Assembly (NCBI RefSeq): GCF_000619825.1
Contig: NZ_KK211036.1
Span: forward strand, 305,787 to 369,786
DNA length: 64,000 nt
Source of the DNA: Prevotella sp. MA2016
GTDB taxonomy: Bacteria; Bacteroidota; Bacteroidia; Bacteroidales; Bacteroidaceae
Reading direction: 5' to 3'
Part shown: positions 45,854 to 54,044 of the stretch, in pieces
Layout of the letters: every line of letters starts with the position of its first letter
Numbering within the stretch: the first letter of the stretch is position 1
Program-made: the position numbers and the translations under genes
The notes under the pieces: generated by a model
What the model saw: only the letters and a program-made list of their open reading frames with translations
Databases searched by the model: none
What the model was told of the DNA's origin: nothing

Positions 45854-47025
45854 TATTCTACAAAGAGTACGAGTCCTTTCAGATATTCGCCTTCTGGATG
45901 GTAGATATTGATAGGATGATCGGCAGGCTGGTGCAACTGGTGCAGGATGCGCACTTTGCGACCTGCCTGGGCTGCAGCTGTGAACACGGCATTACGGAAG
46001 TGATCCTTAGTAACTACCTGCGAGCAGCTGAACGTGAACAGGATACCGCCTGGTTGAATCTTCTGGAATGCCTTATTGTTCAGGCGTGTATAACCCTTCA
46101 ATGCATTATGCAGAGCACCACGGTGTTTAGCAAATGCAGGTGGGTCAAGAATAATCAAGTCGTAGTTGTTGCCAGCCTGCTCCAGATATTTGAAGGCATC
46201 TTCGCAGAAAGCCTCATGGCGCTGGTCGCCCTCAAAATTCAGAGCAATGTTGCGATTGGTCAACTCTATGGCCTTGGCACTACTATCTACAGAGTGTACC
46301 AGTTTGGCACCGCCTCGCATGGCATAAACAGAGAATCCACCGGTGTAGCAGAACATGTTGAGCACACTCTTGCCGGCCGAATAGCGCTCAAGGAGAGAGC
46401 GGTTGTCGCGCTGATCTACGAAGAAGCCTGTCTTCTGTCCACGTAGCCAATCTACATAGAACTTCAGCCCGTTCTCGAGTGCTACGTTGTCGTCGCTACC
46501 ACCATAAACAAAGCCGTTCTCCATTTCGTCCATGAATGGCAGTGTGGTCTCACTCTTATAATATACATTGTCGATACGACTGCCCATCACCTTGACCAAC
46601 TGTTCGGCTATCTGCTTGCGCTGCAGGTGCATGCCGATGCTGTGAGCCTGCATAACAGCCGTGCGATCATAAACGTCGATGATCAGTCCGGGCAGGTTGT
46701 CGCCTTCGCCGTGTACTAGGCGATAGGTGTTGTTCTGGGGATTGTCGGCAATGCCGATGGATTGGCGGACTTTGAGTGCCGACGCCAGGCGTGAGGCCCA
46801 GAAATCAGCATCGATATCCACATCGCGAAATGAGAGTACGCGTACTGCAATAGATCCCATCTGGAAATGACCCACTGCGATGAAATCGCCGTGATTGGTG
46901 AGTACACGGACCAGATCGCCATCCTTTAAATCTTCGTCGGCCTGCGCAATAGCACCTGAGAATACCCAGGGGTGGAAACGCAGCAAACTCTCTTCTTTAC
47001 CTCGCTTAAGATACAGTTTCTTCAT
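45853..47025 (-). CDS. rlmI: Class I SAM-dependent rRNA methyltransferase, RlmI-like
   Basis: 390 residues from ATG 47025. An N-terminal PUA domain (KRGKEESLLRFHPWVFSGAI) is followed by a Rossmann methyltransferase: SVLNMFCYTGGFSVYA binds SAM, ILDPPAFAKH is the catalytic loop and FSCSQ holds the Cys of the m5C type. RlmI methylates C1962 of 23S rRNA in E. coli. It overlaps the upstream exonuclease gene by 20 bases. Confidence 0.9.
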   Translation of the reverse strand: MKKLYLKRGKEESLLRFHPWVFSGAIAQADEDLKDGDLVRVLTNHGDFIAVGHFQMGSIAVRVLSFRDVDIDADFWASRLASALKVRQSIGIADNPQNNTYRLVHGEGDNLPGLIIDVYDRTAVMQAHSIGMHLQRKQIAEQLVKVMGSRIDNVYYKSETTLPFMDEMENGFVYGGSDDNVALENGLKFYVDWLRGQKTGFFVDQRDNRSLLERYSAGKSVLNMFCYTGGFSVYAMRGGAKLVHSVDSSAKAIELTNRNIALNFEGDQRHEAFCEDAFKYLEQAGNNYDLIILDPPAFAKHRGALHNALKGYTRLNNKAFQKIQPGGILFTFSCSQVVTKDHFRNAVFTAAAQAGRKVRILHQLHQPADHPINIYHPEGEYLKGLVLFVE

Positions 47026-47659
47026 TATTCTTTGTTGTATTATCTGAAACAATAACTAATTGATAATCATTTTGTTCCAACATTCTTTTAATTTCATGAT
47101 ATAATTTCACGCAGGCCCATGCATCAGTGGCTGCGTAACGTTTCTGATGTTCGTCGAGAATGTCGCGCTCCCAATTGGTGAGCTGCTCGCGCTTACTGAT
47201 ACGCTGACCGAACACATTGGCGTAGAGCTTAGCCAGACTCTGGTCTTCGATACCTATCTGGCGGGCCATATCCTGCAAATCTACAAACTCGCCCATCTGA
47301 AATTCGCCCAACTGGTGCAGTCCTAATGCATCATTACGCCAAGCCAGACCTACCTTGGTGACGGTTTCATCGCTCAGCAGGCGTTTGATGGCTGCACAAA
47401 GTCCGATGTGATTGAGTCGGAAAAGGAAACAGCAATCTGCTGTAGATACCTGCAGCAACGAGCACTTGTGATGTACACCCTTTTTAAAACTTGGGCGGGT
47501 TTCGGTATCAAACCCTAATACAGGTTGAGTCAGCAGGAAATCAACTGCTCGCTCGGCCTCGCTTTCAGACACGACAACAACTATTCTTCCGTCGAAAAGT
47601 ACTCGCGGAAAGTTAGCTATCGTCTTCTTATCTACCTTGTTTTGTATCAACTTTTTCAT
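47006..47659 (-). CDS. DEDDy 3'-5' exonuclease, RNase D-like
   Basis: 217 residues from ATG 47659; the in-frame start at 47671 overlaps the -7 box and is rejected. DEDD motifs are FDTETRPSF (exo I), VGLAWRNDALGLHQL (exo II) and YAATDAWACVKLY (exo III, with Tyr, hence DEDDy). There is no HRDC domain, so it is a short stand-alone nuclease acting on RNA or DNA. It is first in the operon with rlmI and tilS, suggesting a role in RNA maturation. Confidence 0.9.
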   Translation of the reverse strand: MKKLIQNKVDKKTIANFPRVLFDGRIVVVVSESEAERAVDFLLTQPVLGFDTETRPSFKKGVHHKCSLLQVSTADCCFLFRLNHIGLCAAIKRLLSDETVTKVGLAWRNDALGLHQLGEFQMGEFVDLQDMARQIGIEDQSLAKLYANVFGQRISKREQLTNWERDILDEHQKRYAATDAWACVKLYHEIKRMLEQNDYQLVIVSDNTTKNNEETVS

Positions 47660-47668
47660 TTCTGCGTG

Positions 47669-47676
47669 CAAAATTA
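47669..47676 (-). promoter_or_regulatory. -7 box of the exonuclease-rlmI-tilS operon
   Basis: TAATTTTG on the minus strand, 10 bases upstream of the chosen ATG. The -33 region is A/T-rich with no clear box. Confidence 0.5.
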
Positions 47677-47719
47677 TAAAAAAAATCCCGATTTATGATG
47701 AAATGTGAACGATTTTCGC

Positions 47720-47727
47720 TACTTTTG
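47720..47727 (+). promoter_or_regulatory. ftsK operon -7 box
   Basis: TACTTTTG fits TAnnTTTG and lies 21 bases upstream of ATG 47749. Confidence 0.55.
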
Positions 47728-47748
47728 CACGAAAATATATAAAACTAT

Positions 47749-50202
47749 ATGAAGAAAGGAAAGAAAAAGACCGTAAGCAATGAAAATAGAGAACGCCTGA
47801 GTTTTATTCTTGGTGCTATTCTCTTTGGCATCTCAATATATTTGTGTTTTGCATTTGTTTCGTACTTTACCACGGGGGCTGCCGATCAGACGTTGATAGA
47901 GGAACCTCGTGAAGGAGAACTTCTGAATGAGCATCATGAGTTTGCTAACACCTGTGGCAGTCTTGGTGCCTATGCATCGTGGTTCTTTATCAAGCGCTGC
48001 TTTGGTTTGCCGGCATTTTTTATTCCATTGCTGCTGTTTGTGGTAGCTATTCACTTGATGAAGGCCTATCGTGTGAGTCTGCTGAAATGGGCTCTGGCCA
48101 CTATGCTGCTCATGATTTGGGCATCAATAGCGCTGGCCACTTTCTTGCAGCCGCTGTTTGTTGATGCAAGCTTCAGTCCTGGTGGCGATCATGGATTGTG
48201 CATCAGTAATTATATAGGTAATCTGGTAGGTGCACCTGGCTTGACTGCCATATTGATTCTGGTGGCAGTGGCTTTCCTTACCTATTTCAGCGCTGCTACT
48301 GTGATGCTGATCAGAAAACTGCTCAACCCTGCCATGTACTATAACAAGGTTAAGTTTACTGTTAATAAGATAGATGAACACACCAACGACTATAATGCTT
48401 CTGAGGATGAAGAAGATAACACCTTGGTATTTGATGATCCTGCCAAGCAGGAGGTTATCTTTGATAACGATGGTGGTGCAGTAGTTATCGACGAGGGGTA
48501 TCAGAATGAGGATATCAATTTCAAGGAAGGTCCGTTGACAAAGAAAAAAGATACTGCTGAACCTGCAGCGTCTGGTGCTACTGCTGATGACACTGGATTT
48601 GAGGTAGAAGTGGCTAAGGGTGATAATGAGGCTGCTAATGCCAAAACGCTTGTAGAGCAGCCTGTGAGCATGGAGCCTTACGACCCCAAGCGCGACTTGG
48701 AGCATTATAAATACCCTACTCTCGACCTGCTGAAGAAATATGATAACGATGGAAAGCCATATATTGATATGGCCGAGCAGAATGCCAATAAGAACCGTAT
48801 TGTTGATGTGCTGCGCACCTTCGGAGTTGAAATATCGAGCATCAAGGCCACCGTTGGTCCCACCATCACACTTTACGAGATAACGCTGGCACAGGGCGTG
48901 CGCATTCAGAAGATAAAGAATCTGGAGGATGATATAGCGCTCTCTCTGGCGGCCCTTGGTATTCGAATCATTGCGCCTATGCCTGGTAAAGGCACTGTGG
49001 GCATCGAGGTGCCAAACGCCAAGCCATCAACAGTGTCTATGGAGTCTATATTGAATTCGAAGAAGTTCCAGGAATCTAAGATGGAGCTGCCTTGTGCTAT
49101 CGGTAAGACCATCACCAACGAAGTGTTTATGTTCGACCTTGCCAAGGCGCCTCACCTGTTGGTGGCTGGTGCTACCGGACAAGGAAAATCTGTTGGTCTG
49201 AATGCTATTATCACCTCTTTATTATATAAAAAGCATCCGGCTGAACTGAAAATCGTGCTGGTTGATCCGAAGAAGGTTGAGTTTAGTTTCTATGAGCCTA
49301 TCTGCAACCACTTCCTGGCTCAGGTGCCCGACGAAGAGGCAGATCCTATTATCACAGATGTCACCAAGGTGGTTCGTACGCTGAACTCGCTTTGCAAGGA
49401 GATGGATACGCGCTATGATTTACTGAAGGTGGCTCGTGCACATAATATCAAGGAGTACAACCAGAAGTTTATTTCGCGCCAGCTTAATCCTAATAATGGT
49501 CATAGATTCCTGCCATATATCGTGGTGGTTATTGATGAGTTTGGCGACCTGATTATGACAGCCGGCAAGGAGGTGGAGCTGCCTATCGCACGTATCGCCC
49601 AGTTGGCGCGTGCCGTGGGTATCCACATGATTATCGCCACTCAGCGCCCAACAACCAATATCATTACTGGTACCATTAAGGCTAACTTCCCAAGCCGTAT
49701 TGCCTTCAAGGTATCGGCCGGTATCGACTCGAAGACTATTCTCGACCGCACTGGTGCACAGCAGCTCATCGGTCGTGGAGATATGCTTGCACTCGTAGGC
49801 GGTTCAGAGCCTGAGCGCGTACAGTGTGCCTTCGTTGATACTCCTGAAGTAGAGCGCATCAATGAGTATATCAGCGAGCAGCAGAGTTATGGTGAACCAT
49901 TCGAGTTGCCAGAGCCCGATATGCCAGATGCAGATATGGGTGATAGTGCTAGTAAGGATGTAGATATGCAGCATCTCGACCCGCTGTTTGAGGATGCTGC
50001 CCGACTCATCGTTATGAACCAAAGTGGATCTACATCGCTCATACAGCGTAAGTTTGCCATCGGCTACAACCGCGCAGGTCGTCTGATGGACCAGTTGGAA
50101 AAGGCTGGTGTTGTAGGCGCAGCGATGGGTTCAAAGCCGCGTGAGGTAATGATTCAGGATGAAAATAGTTTGAATAATCTTTTGAGCAATTTAAGAGCAT
50201 GA
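47749..50202 (+). CDS. ftsK: DNA translocase FtsK/SpoIIIE
   Basis: 817 residues. Four hydrophobic helices in the first 190 residues anchor it at the division site, an acidic linker follows (about 205-305), then the alpha/beta motor with Walker A GATGQGKSVGLN and Walker B IVVVIDEFGDLIM, and the gamma DNA-reading domain at the end (EDAARLIVMNQSGSTSLIQRKFAIGYNRAGRLMDQLE). It pumps chromosomal DNA through the septum and activates XerCD. lolA starts in its stop codon (ATGA). Confidence 0.97.
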   Translation: MKKGKKKTVSNENRERLSFILGAILFGISIYLCFAFVSYFTTGAADQTLIEEPREGELLNEHHEFANTCGSLGAYASWFFIKRCFGLPAFFIPLLLFVVAIHLMKAYRVSLLKWALATMLLMIWASIALATFLQPLFVDASFSPGGDHGLCISNYIGNLVGAPGLTAILILVAVAFLTYFSAATVMLIRKLLNPAMYYNKVKFTVNKIDEHTNDYNASEDEEDNTLVFDDPAKQEVIFDNDGGAVVIDEGYQNEDINFKEGPLTKKKDTAEPAASGATADDTGFEVEVAKGDNEAANAKTLVEQPVSMEPYDPKRDLEHYKYPTLDLLKKYDNDGKPYIDMAEQNANKNRIVDVLRTFGVEISSIKATVGPTITLYEITLAQGVRIQKIKNLEDDIALSLAALGIRIIAPMPGKGTVGIEVPNAKPSTVSMESILNSKKFQESKMELPCAIGKTITNEVFMFDLAKAPHLLVAGATGQGKSVGLNAIITSLLYKKHPAELKIVLVDPKKVEFSFYEPICNHFLAQVPDEEADPIITDVTKVVRTLNSLCKEMDTRYDLLKVARAHNIKEYNQKFISRQLNPNNGHRFLPYIVVVIDEFGDLIMTAGKEVELPIARIAQLARAVGIHMIIATQRPTTNIITGTIKANFPSRIAFKVSAGIDSKTILDRTGAQQLIGRGDMLALVGGSEPERVQCAFVDTPEVERINEYISEQQSYGEPFELPEPDMPDADMGDSASKDVDMQHLDPLFEDAARLIVMNQSGSTSLIQRKFAIGYNRAGRLMDQLEKAGVVGAAMGSKPREVMIQDENSLNNLLSNLRA

Positions 50203-50795
50203 AAAAAATAGGTATCGTTATAGCCGCCATGCTATTCAGCATCGGCTCTTATGCGCAGTCGGCCAAATCCATTCTCGACAAGGCCGCTGCCACCATCAGC
50301 GCCCAACAAGGCGTGAAAGCTAATTTTAAAATGACTGCCACTAATGGCAGCACCTCAGGTAGTATTGCCGTCAAAGGTCGCAAGTTCTATGCCACAACGC
50401 CTCAAGCCACAGTATGGTTTGACGGTAAGACGCAGTGGACCTATATGAAGAACAACGACGAAGTAAATGTTAGCAATCCAACAGAAGCGCAGTTGCAGGC
50501 CATCAATCCTTATAATTTTATTCATCTGTATCAGCGTGGTTACAATTATACAGTAAACACTGCAGGCAAGGATTATGTGGTGCATCTGCTGGCAAGTAAC
50601 CCAAAGAATAAAATTAAGGAGATGTTTATTGCGGTTGACAAGAAGAGCTATCAGCCCAAACAGGTGAAGATGCTGCAGGGCAAGAAGTGGACCACCTTTG
50701 ATATCAGCAACATTAAGAAAGAAAAGTTGGCCGATGTTCAGTTCCGCTTCAACTCAAAAGACTTCCCCAAAGCCGAAATCATAGATCTCAGATAA
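50199..50795 (+). CDS. lolA: LolA-like lipoprotein carrier
   Basis: 198 residues with a signal peptide ending SIGSYAQ. The LolA fold shows in VKANFKMTATNGSTSGSIAVKGRKFYATTP, VWFDGKTQWTYMKNNDEVNVSNP and PYNFIHLYQRGYNY. It should shuttle lipoproteins through the periplasm or, in the view of some for this phylum, handle related hydrophobic cargo. The ftsK-lolA pair with four-base overlap is a common arrangement. Confidence 0.9.
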   Translation: MKKIGIVIAAMLFSIGSYAQSAKSILDKAAATISAQQGVKANFKMTATNGSTSGSIAVKGRKFYATTPQATVWFDGKTQWTYMKNNDEVNVSNPTEAQLQAINPYNFIHLYQRGYNYTVNTAGKDYVVHLLASNPKNKIKEMFIAVDKKSYQPKQVKMLQGKKWTTFDISNIKKEKLADVQFRFNSKDFPKAEIIDLR

Positions 50796-50806
50796 AAACT
50801 TGAACA

Positions 50807-52291
50807 ATGAACAAATTTCAACTGTACCGACTGCTTCGTAAGAACACTAACCTGAGTTATAAACGTAGTCCTGCCTTCGAGCAGAATAAATGGGCCAAGC
50901 TGCTGATTTATCTAGGAGGTGGCATGTTTGCCTTATACCTCATTATGTATGGTTGTATTGCTGGCATGGGGGCTAAGGGTGAAGCCGGTCTGATGCTGGC
51001 TTTTGCGCCCATTTACATGGCCATCGATTTCCTGTTGCGTTTCATCGTGCAAACCACACCAGGCATGATGGTAAAACCCTATATTCTGCAACCCATATCT
51101 CGCTACACTGCCATCGAATGTTTTCTGATTGGTGAACACGTGAGCGGCTATAATTGGCTATGGCTTTGCATGTTTGTGCCCTACTCTATCATCCTGTTGT
51201 TTGCCGGCGAGAGCTTTGCACTGGTACTACTGGAGCTGTTAATCTGCGAACTGCTTATGATTCTCAACAGTCAGATTTATCTGTTCTTCCGTACATTGAT
51301 AAATCGCACCGTGTTGTGGCTTATTCCTGGTTTGGTATTTTATGCACTTCCCTTCTCACCATTGATGCTGTCGCCAAAAGCCGACACCTTTGGAAAAATC
51401 ACAGATGCCATTGTTACTTATGGACTGTCGTGGTATGCCCTGCTAGTGGTGCTGCTTGTTATCTGCGGACTGTTCTTCGTCAACCGCCATATGCAGTTCA
51501 TCTTTGTCTATGAGGAGATCTCGAAGAAGGCCGAACGTGCCCTCAAGCATGTATCGGAGTTTGCCTTCTTTAATCGATTCGGTCTCGTTGGCGAATATCT
51601 CAAAATAGAACTTAAGTCTAACATTCGCAATAAAACTATGCGTAGCCGCTGCATTTATAGCTTAGTTGCGGTTGTTGTCTTCTCATTGATCGTTGCATAT
51701 ACTTCAATTTACGACAACGAGTTGATGCAGAACTTCTGGTGCCTATATTGCTTTGCACTTTATGGCGTTACTGCTCTCATCAAGATTATGGGTCAGGAAG
51801 GCAACTATATCGAACTGCTGATGATGCACCGCGAGAACATCATCGCATTGCTGCGCGCTAAGTTTTTGTTCTATAGCGCCGTGCTCATTATCCCCTTCGT
51901 TATCATGCTGCCTGCAGTGTTCACTGGTAAGTACACACTACTTATGCTGTTTGCCTATATGCTGCTCACAGCAGGATTCCTGCATTTCGTCATCTTCCAG
52001 CTAGCTGTTTACAATAAGCAAACCCTGCCTTTGCAGCTCAAGGTTACTGCCAAGGGAAACTTCGAAAATGGTATGCAGCTGGTCATCGAGCTCTTTGCAC
52101 TTTTTGGTCCTGTGCTCATCACCGGTCTTGGATACCTGTTGGTGGGTCTTACCTATACCTATATTTTTATGTGTGTAATAGGTCTTGCATTCATTACAAC
52201 CCACCCCATCTGGATTCGCAATATCTACAACCGAATGATGAAAAGAAGGTATGAAAACCTCGATGGATTCATGAATTCGAGAGATTTTTAG
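50807..52291 (+). CDS. Large multi-helix permease-like protein (DUF5687 type)
   Basis: 494 residues with about ten to twelve hydrophobic helices and few charged loops. The N-terminus MNKFQLYRLLRKNTNLSYKRSPAFEQNKWAK and the layout of two helical halves around a basic loop (KKAERALKHVSEFAFFNRFGLVGEYLKIELKSNIRNK) match a Bacteroidetes family I know as DUF5687, thought to be an ABC exporter membrane subunit. No ATPase gene is adjacent; the orphan ABC ATPase at 6827-7528 is a candidate partner. It follows lolA by 11 bases and precedes the tRNA-Lys pair. Confidence 0.7.
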   Translation: MNKFQLYRLLRKNTNLSYKRSPAFEQNKWAKLLIYLGGGMFALYLIMYGCIAGMGAKGEAGLMLAFAPIYMAIDFLLRFIVQTTPGMMVKPYILQPISRYTAIECFLIGEHVSGYNWLWLCMFVPYSIILLFAGESFALVLLELLICELLMILNSQIYLFFRTLINRTVLWLIPGLVFYALPFSPLMLSPKADTFGKITDAIVTYGLSWYALLVVLLVICGLFFVNRHMQFIFVYEEISKKAERALKHVSEFAFFNRFGLVGEYLKIELKSNIRNKTMRSRCIYSLVAVVVFSLIVAYTSIYDNELMQNFWCLYCFALYGVTALIKIMGQEGNYIELLMMHRENIIALLRAKFLFYSAVLIIPFVIMLPAVFTGKYTLLMLFAYMLLTAGFLHFVIFQLAVYNKQTLPLQLKVTAKGNFENGMQLVIELFALFGPVLITGLGYLLVGLTYTYIFMCVIGLAFITTHPIWIRNIYNRMMKRRYENLDGFMNSRDF

Positions 52292-52329
52292 CCTTTTTTC
52301 GACTTTTTCGAAAGAAAATCGCGAAAAAG

Positions 52330-52361
52330 TTTGGTGGTTTCAAAAAATAGTCGTACCTTTG
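52330..52361 (+). promoter_or_regulatory. Promoter of the tRNA-Lys pair
   Basis: TTTG (52330-52333), 20 bases, TACCTTTG (52354-52361), then CACCCGCAA. Same extended block as the other two tRNA clusters. Confidence 0.85.
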
Positions 52362-52405
52362 CACCCGCAAATCAGCAAGAGAGCTGATACAAAGCAAAAA
52401 ATGAT

Positions 52406-52478
52406 GCACCCGTAGCTCAGTTGGTAGAGCACCTGACTCTTAATCAGGGTGTCCAGAGTTCGAGCCTCTGCGGGTGTA
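52406..52478 (+). tRNA. tRNA-Lys (CTT), copy 1
   Basis: 73 nt. Acceptor GCACCCG pairs with CGGGTGT (G1-U72 wobble), discriminator A, loop CTCTTAA gives anticodon CTT. Confidence 0.95.
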
Positions 52479-52524
52479 CTTTTTGTAAGAAAAAAGGCTT
52501 TTAAAAGCCACCAAAAAAAATGAT

Positions 52525-52597
52525 GCACCCGTAGCTCAGTTGGTAGAGCACCTGACTCTTAATCAGGGTGTCCAGAGTTCGAGCCTCTGCGGGTGTA
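52525..52597 (+). tRNA. tRNA-Lys (CTT), copy 2
   Basis: Identical to copy 1, together with about five bases on the 5' side, so the pair is a tandem duplication. It is the last host gene before the prophage and a likely landmark for integration. Confidence 0.95.
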
Positions 52598-52611
52598 CAA
52601 AATGAAAAAGA

Positions 52612-52648
52612 AGCAGCAGACATCAAATGTCTGCTCTTTTTGTTTTAA
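52612..52648 (+). terminator. Terminator of the tRNA-Lys transcript
   Basis: AGCAGACAT and ATGTCTGCT form a 9-bp stem with a 3-base loop, followed by CTTTTTGTTTT. Confidence 0.85.
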
Positions 52649-52898
52649 GTGAAGGCTAAAATGCCTGAACACCTATTATAATAAGCCAGTTCGATAATTT
52701 TAAGTTATTGTTGAACCCCGCAGTCCAATTGGACAGACTTGGAATTAACAGGAACGGCTTGGACATATCTGGACACATTTTTGTTACCAGTTTTGTTACC
52801 ACCCTCAAATGGTTTTGTTACCACTTGTTCCCGTTTGTTACCACCAACCTATCGTTTTTGTTACCAGTTATCCGTTGGCTGCATTAAAAAACATTGTT
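52649..52898. promoter_or_regulatory. Integrase upstream region: palindrome and GGACA half-sites
   Basis: Noncoding stretch between tRNA-Lys and the integrase. It contains the perfect palindrome GTCCAATTGGAC (52723-52734), further GGACA half-sites at 52761 and 52771, and the TTTGTTACCA iterons listed separately. The left attachment site should lie here, but its core cannot be identified without the other end. Confidence 0.6.
52780..52866 (+). repeat. Five TTTGTTACCA iterons
   Basis: Exact TTTGTTACCA occurs at 52780, 52792, 52814, 52834 and 52857, all in the same orientation. Steps of 12, 22, 20 and 23 bases are near one or two helical turns. They end 33 bases before the integrase ATG and look like an array for a DNA-binding protein of the element. 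Confidence 0.9.
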
Positions 52899-54044
52899 AT
52901 GAAACAACATGTAAGAGTGGTCTATGACCGCAAAAAGGCTTCGGCCAAGTCAGGAACTGGTAAGGTTGAACTGAGTGTTTATCTGAAAGAAGGTGAACGC
53001 AAGTGGATCACCGTAGGTACAGCGACGCCACAAAACTGGCCGTCTGTATCTACCTCTCGTAGCATCACATCGAAGGTGGAGCACTATGAACAGATTATCA
53101 AGGCCATGGAGTTGTTGAAGGAGGATATGACTATTGCCAACTTCAACCGTCATTTGGAATTAGAAGAACTGAATCTCAATCAGGATAAAGTACTCTTCAA
53201 TGGCCATGATCTACGTCAGAGTTTTGTAGTTTTTTGCAGAAAGCACATGGAGGAAGAGAATCTGGCAAAGAATTCTTTGAAGGATATCAAGGTGGTGTTA
53301 GACAGTGTCGAAAAGTCAGGCTTCCTTAACACGTTTGCTGATCTTACACCTGCAAATGTCCGTGCTTATGATGCATGGCTCAGAAAACCTAACACCAGAA
53401 CAGACTACACCATTAATGGCTATCATAAGAAGGTACGTAAGTACACGAAGATTCTGTGGCAGCAAGAGATGATTTCCGTTGACCCTTATGATCATGTAAA
53501 GTTCCCGAAAGGCAAGAACAAGGAGCGTCACCCGCTGACAGAGAATGAAATCATTATGATTCGTGATGCAAATCTCGTAGGACGTAAAGACCGAGCCAGA
53601 GATCTGTTCATCTTCATGGCTTATACTGGCCTTGCCTATTGCGACATGTGTTTATTTAACTTCCAAACCATGACCGAAAAGCATGATGGCTATTATTATA
53701 TAGATGGCGCACGTTTGAAGACTGGGTCTAGTTTCTTCACTCCTATCCTCCCCCCAGCGTTAGCAGTGCTTGAGAAATACAATTTCAAGTTGCCAATCAT
53801 CAGCAATCAGAAACTGAATGAGTATTTGCATATCATTCAGGACTCGTTGGATATTACAAAAGAAGTGACTTGTCATATTGGGCGCCACTCGTTTGCTACG
53901 TTGATGCTGACATACGGCATTTCACTTGATAAAGTAAAGCGTATGCTCGGTCACAAGAACATCACAACTACACAGATTTATGCCAAGATTTTGAAGAAGA
54001 ATGTTGAAGAAAGCGTGAGCTACAATCTGGGAACGCTTAAATAA
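52899..54044 (+). CDS. int: Tyrosine recombinase (phage integrase)
   Basis: 381 residues from ATG 52899. N-terminal Arm-DBD-like and SAM-like domains (about 1-200) precede the catalytic domain. His326, Arg329, His352 and Tyr361 are visible in CHIGRHSFATL, LGHKN and TTQIYAKI. The first catalytic Arg, usually in TGLR, is replaced in TGLAYCDM, as known for many Bacteroidetes integrases such as the IntDOT group. It integrates and excises the element to its right. Its 3' end overlaps that of the convergent tail gene by 8 bases, so both belong to the same element. Confidence 0.93.
   Translation: MKQHVRVVYDRKKASAKSGTGKVELSVYLKEGERKWITVGTATPQNWPSVSTSRSITSKVEHYEQIIKAMELLKEDMTIANFNRHLELEELNLNQDKVLFNGHDLRQSFVVFCRKHMEEENLAKNSLKDIKVVLDSVEKSGFLNTFADLTPANVRAYDAWLRKPNTRTDYTINGYHKKVRKYTKILWQQEMISVDPYDHVKFPKGKNKERHPLTENEIIMIRDANLVGRKDRARDLFIFMAYTGLAYCDMCLFNFQTMTEKHDGYYYIDGARLKTGSSFFTPILPPALAVLEKYNFKLPIISNQKLNEYLHIIQDSLDITKEVTCHIGRHSFATLMLTYGISLDKVKRMLGHKNITTTQIYAKILKKNVEESVSYNLGTLK

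Noticed and set aside
52780..52866. TTTGTTACCA array as a CRISPR
   Set aside because: Repeats are only 10 bases, spacers are 2-13 bases and no cas genes occur.
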